Shown here: positions 18,833-26,370 of the stretch, piece after piece | How the letters are laid out: every line of letters begins with the position of its first letter | Numbering within the stretch: position 1 is the first letter of the stretch | DNA from: Lewinellaceae bacterium | GTDB taxonomy: Bacteria; Bacteroidota; Bacteroidia; Chitinophagales; Saprospiraceae | Assembly (NCBI GenBank): GCA_020636275.1 | Contig: JACJYD010000001.1 | Span: 1,874,001 to 1,938,000 of the forward strand | Direction of reading: 5' to 3' | Length of the DNA stretch: 64,000 nt | Notes under the pieces: model-generated | What the model was told of the DNA's origin: nothing | What the model saw: the letters and a program-made list of their open reading frames with translations, nothing else | Database searches by the model: none | Position numbers and translations under genes: made by a program

Positions 18833-19594
18833 TTAGGAAGCCTCGGTTGCTTTTTGATAGAGTTTATCCAAATACACCTGCAAATAGGCCAGGTGGATAC
18901 CGGCCTGCTCGCCGGAGATCTTTGCGATGATCTTGTGCACCGTCTGCTCCGGTTCTTCAAGCTCGATGTTGTAGCGGGCGCAGGTCTTGGTGATGACTTG
19001 TTCTACGTTGGACGGGCTCATGCGCTCAATCCGGATGCGCTTGTTGAAGATCCGGGGCAGGTTGCCCGATTCGAATTCGTAGAGCTTGGCGAGATACTCT
19101 TCGCGCATGACGAAAATGACGGTGCATTCCTGGTTGGCAGCCAGCAGGTCGGCAATGGACCGGCTGAACTGGTTGCGCTCCGTGGGCGTGCTGCCCAGAT
19201 CGGCGACGAAGAGCTCCTCGAATTGGTCAAAGACCAGGTAAATGGGGCGGAAGTGGTCGAGGTAGACGGATTCGACGGCTTTCGGGACCGGCGTTTCGGG
19301 CGGAATGGGCTTTCGGGCGACTTTGTTCAACTCTTCCATCAACACCTCGTTAATATTGCGATTGCCCCGCCGCACCAGAATGGAAAGCCAGTCGGTGTCG
19401 GAAAAGCGGCTCGACAGCCCGCACTGGACGAGGCTGGTCTTGCCGGTGCCGGACTCCCCGTAAACCAGCAAAAGGTTGCTTTCGAACACCATTTCGTAAA
19501 GTTGCTCGATCTCGGCATCCCGTCCGAAAAAGATCTCTTTGTCTTCCTTGGTAAACGGGTCTAAAAACTTGAAGGGACTGTTTCCGGAACTCAT
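18833..19594 (-). CDS. STAND (nSTAND1-type) NTPase domain protein
   Basis: A 253-residue NTPase. The start MSSGNSPFKFLDPFTKEDKE overlaps the CHAT stop codon by ATGA and leads into IFFGRDAEIEQLYEMV. Walker A is GESGTGKTS (about 46-54), and Walker B is VFDQFEE (about 121-127). The sequence ends at EQAGIHLAYLQVYLDKLYQK plus ATEAS, where family members continue into a winged-helix domain; that domain is found in the next gene in the same frame after a single TAA. STAND NTPases act as switches that oligomerise on sensing a trigger and activate an effector, here presumably the CHAT protease. Confidence 0.85.
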   Translation of the reverse strand: MSSGNSPFKFLDPFTKEDKEIFFGRDAEIEQLYEMVFESNLLLVYGESGTGKTSLVQCGLSSRFSDTDWLSILVRRGNRNINEVLMEELNKVARKPIPPETPVPKAVESVYLDHFRPIYLVFDQFEELFVADLGSTPTERNQFSRSIADLLAANQECTVIFVMREEYLAKLYEFESGNLPRIFNKRIRIERMSPSNVEQVITKTCARYNIELEEPEQTVHKIIAKISGEQAGIHLAYLQVYLDKLYQKATEAS

Positions 19595-21360
19595 AGCTGT
19601 TTGTATGGCTTTCCAAAGAATGATTGACAAAATTCGTCCAGTTCCTCCCGTAATTGGGGGTATTGATCAGTGAGCACCAGTTCGTCTTTCTGCACGTTGG
19701 CATATTTGTAGTGTACGGCATCCTTGTCGCGATCGTACCAGTTGAAAAAGAACAGTTTGGACTTTTCCTCGTCCTTCAGGGCGTTCTCATCGATGAGGAA
19801 GGGAGAGAGGTTGAGGTAGGGACCGAATTCCTTTTCTCCTTTGAGCAGCACGACGGATTTGTCTTCGGTAAATCCTTCTTCGTAATCCTTGATCACGTCC
19901 TTATATCCGGCAGTGATCGTATCCAGCTTCACCTTGTAGTGGAAATAGCGGGGCAATTTATTTCGGGGTTTCTGAATGACGATGCGCTTGATGGAATTGA
20001 GTTTGTACCTGGCGCAAAAGGCGAATGCGGAAAACAGGTTGCTGAGGTGTTCCTCGGCCTGGACGCAAAAACTCTCCACTTCGTCGGCGGATACCTTTCC
20101 GGAATTTACCTCCTGCCGCATCTCTTCCATAAAATTACAAGACACCTGAAAGGTCTCGTCCTCGCGATAGGTTTTCAAGAGGGTGGGGAGTTCTTCCATG
20201 AAAAGCTGGCCGGGCTTTGCGAACAATTTCGCCTTGTCGAGCCCTTCTAGAATTTGCTGGATCCATTGGGAAAGATCGATCCCCTCGGCTTCTTTTTGGC
20301 CGGGGATAAGCCATAGGCGGACCTGGTCCAGCATCTCCTTGCTTACCGACAGGTCCTTGTTTTTGATCTTGGCTTCCCACATTTCGGCCAGCAGCAGGAA
20401 GGAAAAGAATTCGAGCAGGGTTTGGTACGTCATGACCAGTTGCTCCAGACGGGGTAGTCCGATCTTGTCCAATTGGTCGGGCGTGGCTTCCAGGGAGAAC
20501 AATTTTCGAACCTGTTCGCCGATCGGCGCGGGCAGGCTGTCGATGACCTCCCGGCCCAGGATCCGTTCGTCCACTTCTTCGCCGTCTTCCATGGAGGCGA
20601 AAAGCAGTTCCATTTTTTTGCTATAGGGCCGCAAGGCTGCGATCAGCGTCTCCGTTAGCCGGCTGTTGACAGGCGATTTGGAGAAATTGAACTGGTCGGC
20701 TGCATGGCGGACGATGATCTGTTTCTTGTTGGCGGTTTCCTCGGGTAGTTTCCAGTTCAGCACCTCATCGGTGGAGGTGTACATGCCCCAGGGCATCTCG
20801 GTGGCAGCTTCCGGCTGGGTTTGAAAGCCCCGGAAGTGTTCGGCTTTTACGCCTTTTGCCTGCAGAAAACCGGCCGCTGCATCAAAAGCCTCGCCGATGG
20901 AGAATTTTTTCGACAGGGCAAAATAGAACTGCTCGGCGAAGAGAATGGCCTTTTCATTGTCGATAGGAGTGCTGGTAGCGATCACGGCCGGGACGCCTAG
21001 CTCCACCAGCAATTTGACCTGCTGTTGGGTAGAGCACCCGTTTAGGAAGACCAGTTTGAGATTGGACTGTCCTTTCAGCAACTGGGCGATACCCTTGGCA
21101 TCGGCTACCTGATCAAGCAGCACCAACTCCTCGCTGCCGGCATGTCCGCCATAGTGAAAGATGACGACCTGATCCTTGAATTCGATGAGGTAGTGGGCGA
21201 TATTTTCCGTGGTGGCAAAGGGCTCCCGGTGTAACTGGAAAAACAGGTTTTTGGCCCCTTCCGTCAGGGTGCGGTAAATAGCCTCACTTTCCTTTTCCAG
21301 CCCGGGTAGCGGCTGTTTGGGATCGTTGGCGAAGGCCATGAAAATAATGGGGGTATTCAT
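19591..21360 (-). CDS. CHAT-domain caspase-like protease
   Basis: A 589-residue protein with an N-terminal CHAT (caspase HetF-associated) peptidase domain. The catalytic pair is visible: His in VIFHYGGHAG (about residue 73) and Cys in LVFLNGCSTQ (about 109), with the ATSTPIDNEKAILFAEQFY segment typical of the family after it. The remaining 380 residues are mostly helical, then beta-rich, without a recognised domain. It is first in an operon with STAND and WD40 genes. CHAT enzymes coupled to STAND switches are known from bacterial conflict and cell-death systems; that role here is inference. Confidence 0.85.
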   Translation of the reverse strand: MNTPIIFMAFANDPKQPLPGLEKESEAIYRTLTEGAKNLFFQLHREPFATTENIAHYLIEFKDQVVIFHYGGHAGSEELVLLDQVADAKGIAQLLKGQSNLKLVFLNGCSTQQQVKLLVELGVPAVIATSTPIDNEKAILFAEQFYFALSKKFSIGEAFDAAAGFLQAKGVKAEHFRGFQTQPEAATEMPWGMYTSTDEVLNWKLPEETANKKQIIVRHAADQFNFSKSPVNSRLTETLIAALRPYSKKMELLFASMEDGEEVDERILGREVIDSLPAPIGEQVRKLFSLEATPDQLDKIGLPRLEQLVMTYQTLLEFFSFLLLAEMWEAKIKNKDLSVSKEMLDQVRLWLIPGQKEAEGIDLSQWIQQILEGLDKAKLFAKPGQLFMEELPTLLKTYREDETFQVSCNFMEEMRQEVNSGKVSADEVESFCVQAEEHLSNLFSAFAFCARYKLNSIKRIVIQKPRNKLPRYFHYKVKLDTITAGYKDVIKDYEEGFTEDKSVVLLKGEKEFGPYLNLSPFLIDENALKDEEKSKLFFFNWYDRDKDAVHYKYANVQKDELVLTDQYPQLREELDEFCQSFFGKPYKQL

Positions 21361-21586
21361 ATGTATTTTGCTGGGCGAGGTTTTCTCCTGCTTTTCGCGC
21401 GGTATTTTTTGAAAGAAATTTGTCTGACTGCCAAGTTAGTAATATTTATAAATAATAATCGAATCCTTCCCGGAATATAGTTTTGAATTGAAGAGTCAGG
21501 AAGTGGCGATCCAGGTAGATGCGTTTTGTCAGAGCGCTTACGAACTAATATTACGCATTTTCCCGGGCTAAAATGGAAGCCAGGGA

Positions 21587-21804
21587 GTTTTTCCTCCCCC
21601 GGACTTGCGTCCGACCCCTCCAAAGGGGTACAGCGAGTGCAGGACCCAATGGATTCTTTTTTCACCTGACCATTGTACAAAAGCGTGTAATTGAATGTAA
21701 AGGTTTTTCGTAAGGTTGTCCAGGAAAAAATGAAATAACGATCAGAAACGTACAGACATGTACCCCTTTGGAGGGGTCGGACGCAAGTCCGGGGGAGGAA
21801 AAAC
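21587..21804. repeat. MITE-like element with 45-bp perfect inverted arms
   Basis: The arms at 21587-21631 and 21760-21804 are exact reverse complements over 45 bp (left begins GTTTTTCCTCCCCCGGACTT). The 128-bp interior has no ORF. The element dominates the 533-bp gap between the CHAT gene and the 21894 gene, in which I see no real gene. A GA dinucleotide occurs on both outer flanks, too short to count as a convincing target duplication. Confidence 0.8.
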
Positions 21805-21863
21805 GATCCGCAAACCCAGAATTCCATAGCATTGTGTAAAACCAGTTTCTAAATTATTTTAGG

Positions 21864-21871
21864 TAAATTTG
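21864..21871 (+). promoter_or_regulatory. Candidate Bacteroidota -7 box
   Basis: TAAATTTG matches the TAnnTTTG consensus and lies 23 bp before the ATG of the 21894 gene. No TTG is placed at the usual -33 distance, so the assignment rests on the -7 box and position. Confidence 0.4.
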
Positions 21872-21893
21872 AAACGCAAACTGAAACCACCCC

Positions 21894-22496
21894 ATGCTCC
21901 CCTTTCTCCGATCCAACAAAATGCTGGCCGTCTCCAGGGAACTGGACATGGACTATTTCAAGTATATTCCCTATGAAGACATGCTATTCCTGGAGGTCTT
22001 TGAACTCTTTCAAAAAGGAAAGAAACAAAAGATCCGCAATGTATTGTCGGGCTATGTAGGGCACCTGGATGTGGATATCGACATCTTCGATTACGGTTTC
22101 AGCCTTCACGATGAGTACAAATGGCAGTCGGTGGCTATGGTCCGGGGCCCCAAACTGGACATCCCCCAGTTCATCATGCGTCCTACCCATTTGGGCGATA
22201 AGGTCAAGGAGTTGTTTTCCGGCGGTGATATCAATTTTGACCTGTACCCCCGCTTTTCCCGCAATTATTTTGTCAACGGCCCCCATGAAACAAATATCCG
22301 CTACCTGATGAACGAGCCTTTTCTGGAATATTTCAATGCCCGCCCACACTGGAGCCTGGAAGGCCTTCGGGATATGTTCGTCCTCTACCGGCGCAGGAAA
22401 CGTTTCAAACCGGCCGATATCCCCGGGTTTTATGATATGGCGCTGGACGTCTGCACCCGCATTTTGGAAGGCGGCAAAGCCGGGGGATATCTTTGA
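21894..22496 (+). CDS. Hypothetical protein
   Basis: A 200-residue soluble protein without signal peptide. The sequence is rich in aromatic and charged residues (DMDYFKYIPYEDMLFLEVFE, YRRRKRFKPADIPGFYDMA). An alternating strand pattern in the middle (VDIDIFDYGFSLHDEYKWQS) suggests an alpha/beta fold. I do not recognise a family. It is preceded by a plausible -7 box and stands 77 bp from the next gene, which has a different character (secreted), so an operon is not required. Confidence 0.6.
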   Translation: MLPFLRSNKMLAVSRELDMDYFKYIPYEDMLFLEVFELFQKGKKQKIRNVLSGYVGHLDVDIDIFDYGFSLHDEYKWQSVAMVRGPKLDIPQFIMRPTHLGDKVKELFSGGDINFDLYPRFSRNYFVNGPHETNIRYLMNEPFLEYFNARPHWSLEGLRDMFVLYRRRKRFKPADIPGFYDMALDVCTRILEGGKAGGYL

Positions 22497-22573
22497 TCCG
22501 GCACTTTAATCGCCCAACTGCAACCAAAGGTCTATATTGAACACCTAATACTGAAAGAACCGCTTTTTCACCT

Positions 22574-24923
22574 ATGCCATTACTCGACAATCTTCCCAGC
22601 CCCAGGCTGCTTATTACCGGCCTTTCAACGTTTTGCTTCGCTACAAACCTCTTCGCACAACCCATCCCTTGCGGCCCCGAACCCGACATGACCTCCTTTT
22701 GTGTCGATGCCTGTGTGATCTGCGACATCGATGGGTATACCGGTATAAACAGCGACCCGCAACAGGGGCAAGCACCCCCCGGTTTCTGCACGTCCACCGT
22801 CCATCACATGCAATGGATCGCCTTCATCGCAGGCAGCACCGATCTGAAGCTCACGGTGACGGCCAGCAATTGCAATTCGGGATATTGGGGACTCGAGGTC
22901 GGGATCTACGAAAGCCTGGATTGCCAGAATTTCAACCTCGTGTCCAATTGCGACGGGGATATCAATAATGGACAAACCAGCGTCTTTACCAACACGGTGC
23001 CGCTGGTTATCGGACAGTATTACTACTTCGTCATGGACGGCAATAATGGGGATGTGTGTAATTATACCATCCATGTGATCGAAGGCAGCACCATGGTGCC
23101 ACCCCTTCCTCCGGCGGAGCCGGTAGCCGGCCCCCCGGTGGTATGTGTAGGCGAAGAATTCGTTTTCCGTTCCACCCATTACCGGCGCCAATTTTTACGA
23201 GTGGCGGATTGACGGGGTACTCGCCGGCGATGGGCCTTCCGTGGACCTGGCCTTCGCTACACCGGGTATCCACGAACTCTGCGTCACCGCTTTCAATGTC
23301 TGCGATACGATAGCCCCCTCCTGCATGACCGTGGAGGTGTTCGGCCCCGAAACCACCGACCTGGTCGTGGAAGTGTGCAGCGACGACTGCTTCGAAGTGG
23401 CCGATACCCTCCTTTGTGAATCGGGCGTGTATTCCTTCCTGCTCAACACCATACACGGTTGCGACAGCACGGTAAACGTCGACCTGACGGTGCTGGAGAC
23501 CGTTCATGTGGACCTGGGCGGGGCAATTTGCTCGACCGACAGCATCTTCGTGGGCGATACCTGGTATTTTCCGCCCGGGCAATTTATCGAAGTGACCACC
23601 GCCTATAACGGCTGCGACAGCATCATCAACCTCACCCTCGACGCTATTATCTGCGAGATCGTCGGGGAAGTAGAAGGCCAGCCCGTGCTGTGCCACGGCG
23701 ATACGAACGGGACCCTGACCTTTTCGGTGCTGGATGGTACGCCGCCTTTCACCTATACCTGGGTACGCCTGGACGGAAATCCTTCCGGAGCCGGGAACCT
23801 GCCCGGCCTCAGTTCAGCCGAAACCATTTCCGGCCTGCCTCCCGGCATCTTTCTCATCACCGTCAACGATACCTACGGGAACGACGTGGTGCTCATCGGG
23901 GTGGTCGGGGAGCCTTTCGTCCTTTCGGTCGACCTGTTCGCCGCTTCCTACAACGGGTATGAAGTATCCTGTAACGGTAGCTCGGATGGAACCTTGACGG
24001 CCCTGCCCCAGGGCGGCACTCCGGGCTATGCCTTTCAATGGAACAACGGCAGCAGCCAGTCTTTTGTCAGCGGACTGCCTGCAGGCGATTACCTGCTGAC
24101 GGTGACGGACGCGGCGGGTTGCACGGCAACGGCTATGCTCGCGCTTCAGGAGCCTCCGCCACTTTTCATTTCCGGCCTTTTCGTCGACCCGGGCTGCGAC
24201 GGCTTCGATACCGGCAGCATTACCCTCGCCGATGCGGGGGGAGGGGTGCCTCCCTACCAGTATGGCCTTTTCAACGACTTCGGATTGGATACCCTTTTTA
24301 CGGGGCTGGGTTCCGGCACGTATATCCTAAGCATTCTGGATGCCAACGACTGCACGGCTTCCGCTACCGGAACACTCACCGCTGCGCTGATCCCCACGCT
24401 CGATGCCGGGGAAGACTTTACCCTGGAGCTGGGCGACAGCCGGCAAATCCCCGTTTTTATCGATCTGGCGCCCCAAACCATTTTGTGGTCGCCCGCATAC
24501 GGTCTTTCCTGTACCGATTGCCTCACACCGGTGGCCGGCCCGTATGAAACGACAAGCTATACCTTGACGGTGACCTCGGCCGACGGTTGCCCGGCCAGCG
24601 ACAGCCTCACCGTTTATGTGGTGAAACCACGGGACATATACGTCCCCAATATTTTTTCACCCAATTTTGACGGGATCAACGACGGGCTTACGGTATTTGC
24701 AGGGAAAAGCGTGCGCCAGATCCGGAGATTTCAGGTTTTCTCCAGATGGGGCGAGCTGGTGTTCGAGCGGTCCGATTTTGCGCCCAACGACGCGGGACTG
24801 GGTTGGGACGGGCGCTTTAAGGGAAAAAAAATGCAAGAAGGCGTCTATGCCTGGCTCGCAGAGGTGGAATACCTCGACGGAGAAACCCGGAAGATCTTGG
24901 GAGATGTGACCCTGATACAGTAG
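22574..24923 (+). CDS. Secreted protein with type B (gliding-type) T9SS C-terminal domain, frameshifted
   Basis: One gene now split into two frames. Frame one (22574-23212) has a signal peptide (FATNLFAQ), then a beta-sandwich region (to about residue 175). Near 23165 the coding sense moves by one base: SVPPITGANFYEWRIDGVL, the Ig/PKD-like continuation, is in the frame that then runs to 24923. Several repeat modules follow (VGEPFVLSVDLFAASYNGYE, SNGTLTALPQGGTPGYAFQW-like segments). The end, IYVPNIFSPNFDGINDGLTV to GVYAWLAEVEYLDGE, is the gliding-motility C-terminal domain used for type 9 export. A single extra base at GTTTTCCGTT explains the break, either real or a sequencing error. Confidence 0.75.
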
Positions 24924-24964
24924 CTTGAGTCATCTCAAATTTTGAAAAAGCCCAAAAGTAAATG

Positions 24965-25063
24965 AACCGCGAAGGCGCTAAGGACGCTAAGACATTGGAT
25001 CTTAACAATTACCTGTTTTGCCAAAGCCGAATGTCTTTGCGTCCTTAGCGCCTTCGCGGTTAA
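24965..25063. repeat. Dispersed ~100-bp inverted-repeat element, copy 4
   Basis: GAACCGCGAAGGCGCTAAGG on the left and CCTTAGCGCCTTCGCGGTTA on the right. It lies between the convergent ends of the gliding-type gene and the 25115 gene, where it may also terminate transcription. Confidence 0.85.
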
Positions 25064-25114
25064 TAACCATCAAAGAATCCAAAAAATTCGAGATAATTCA
25101 TTTTACTTCAGGTA

Positions 25115-26149
25115 TTACAGTTGCGGGAGCGCCTTGATATGGCCCCGAACCTTCACACCGTTGATCTCGAGCCGGTCGTCGGCTTTGATCCCTTTGACAT
25201 CGTAGAGCTGTCCTTCGGGGGAGATCGCTTTCACCCCGTAGAATTCGCCTGTAGGGCCGATCGCCTTGATATTGATGATGTTGTCGTTTTGCGAAACGCC
25301 TTTCACGTCCAGTTTCTGGTTGTCGGCCGTGAGGGCCTTGATGTCGTAGATGACGCCATCCGGGCCGATCGCTTTCACCGGAGCGTACTGGTCACTGCTG
25401 ACGAGTACCTTCACCGGCATTCTCTGGTTGCCGATAAAGGCCTTGATATCCATCATGTGGAGATTGCCGTTCTGTTCGATGGCTTTGACATCGTAGATCT
25501 CGCCGTTCTTGCCGATGGCTTTGAGATTGAGCAGCTGTCCGTCGGGGTGGACGGCTTTCACGTGCCAGATGTAATTGCCCGCATTACCCGGGGCCTGGGG
25601 AATTGCTTTGACATGCGCGCGAACTGCCACGCCATTGATGGTGGTTTCCAGGTCCGTATCGGCAAACTTAACCCCTTTGATATCGCGGAGTTGTCCGTCG
25701 GGAGAAATGGCTTTCACGCCATAGAATTCCCCTTCCGGGCTGATGGCTTTGATGTGGAAAATGCTTCCGGCCTGGCTGACCCCTTTGACGTCGAGCCTTT
25801 GCATGTCGGAGGTGAGCGCTTTGATGTCATAGATCGTTCCATCGTCGCCGATGGCTTTCACCGGGGCAAACACGTCGGTGCTGACCAGGATCTTCACGGG
25901 CAGTTGTTTTCCGTCCTTCAAGGCCTTAACATCCATGAATTGGGTGTTGCCATCCCGCTCGATGGCCTTGACATCGTAGATGTTGCCGGCGGCGTCCAGC
26001 ATTTTTACATCCAGAAATTTTCCGGAGGGATGCACCGCTTTTACATGCCAGATCTTTTCGGTACCCGCCTGAGAGAACCCCAGGTAGGGTAGTGCAAGCA
26101 ATAACATGAGAATTCCGAGAACGGAGGAGTGGCGGTTGTTGATTTTCAT
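25115..26149 (-). CDS. Secreted protein with two long VKA-motif repeats
   Basis: A 344-residue protein with a signal peptide ending near LGFSQ. The mature part is two homologous halves of about 150 residues (about 32-185 and 195-340), both starting IWHVKAVHP. Inside each half the short motif (D/H)(V/I)KA recurs every 11-17 residues (IYDVKAI, MDVKALK, APVKAIG, IYDIKAL, LDVKGVS), which suggests a regular beta structure such as a solenoid or propeller. Similar sequences appear in Bacteroidota as uncharacterised proteins; I know no function. Confidence 0.75.
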   Translation of the reverse strand: MKINNRHSSVLGILMLLLALPYLGFSQAGTEKIWHVKAVHPSGKFLDVKMLDAAGNIYDVKAIERDGNTQFMDVKALKDGKQLPVKILVSTDVFAPVKAIGDDGTIYDIKALTSDMQRLDVKGVSQAGSIFHIKAISPEGEFYGVKAISPDGQLRDIKGVKFADTDLETTINGVAVRAHVKAIPQAPGNAGNYIWHVKAVHPDGQLLNLKAIGKNGEIYDVKAIEQNGNLHMMDIKAFIGNQRMPVKVLVSSDQYAPVKAIGPDGVIYDIKALTADNQKLDVKGVSQNDNIINIKAIGPTGEFYGVKAISPEGQLYDVKGIKADDRLEINGVKVRGHIKALPQL

Positions 26150-26270
26150 AATGTGGTTGTTATAAAATGGGTTTGTAAATCAGAAGCGGGTGTAATTGAA
26201 TGTAAAAAAAGCAAGATTGGGAGGGGTGGGCAATGATAAATATCACCGGAAGAACCTTAACGATTCTTTC

Positions 26271-26301
26271 TTGGCGGAACGGGTTTAGGATTGTAAATTT
26301 G
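26271..26301 (+). promoter_or_regulatory. Bacteroidota-type promoter of the ccs genes
   Basis: TTG (26271-26273) and TAAATTTG (26294-26301) are separated by 20 bp, a good -33/-7 pair. Transcription would begin about 65 bp before the ResB start, leaving a leader that contains a hairpin. Confidence 0.6.
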
Positions 26302-26319
26302 CAGCTACTACGAAAGAAA

Positions 26320-26350
26320 GGACGGAGAGCGCCTAAAGCGTTCTCCGTCC
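26320..26350 (+). promoter_or_regulatory. Leader hairpin in ccs mRNA
   Basis: GGACGGAGAGCGC pairs with GCGTTCTCCGTCC across a 5-nt loop (one G-U pair), 20 nt before the ResB ATG. It could be an attenuator or stability element. There is no T run directly after it. Confidence 0.4.
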
Positions 26351-26370
26351 TGCTTAATAAAGCAAATTAC

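Noticed and set aside
21357..21827. A 156-codon frame on the minus strand upstream of the CHAT gene
   Set aside because: It runs through the MITE-like hairpin arms and has no domain or coding character.
26233..26370. ATG at 26233 as ResB start
   Set aside because: It precedes the promoter -33/-7 pair and the leader hairpin, and the added residues do not resemble ResB.
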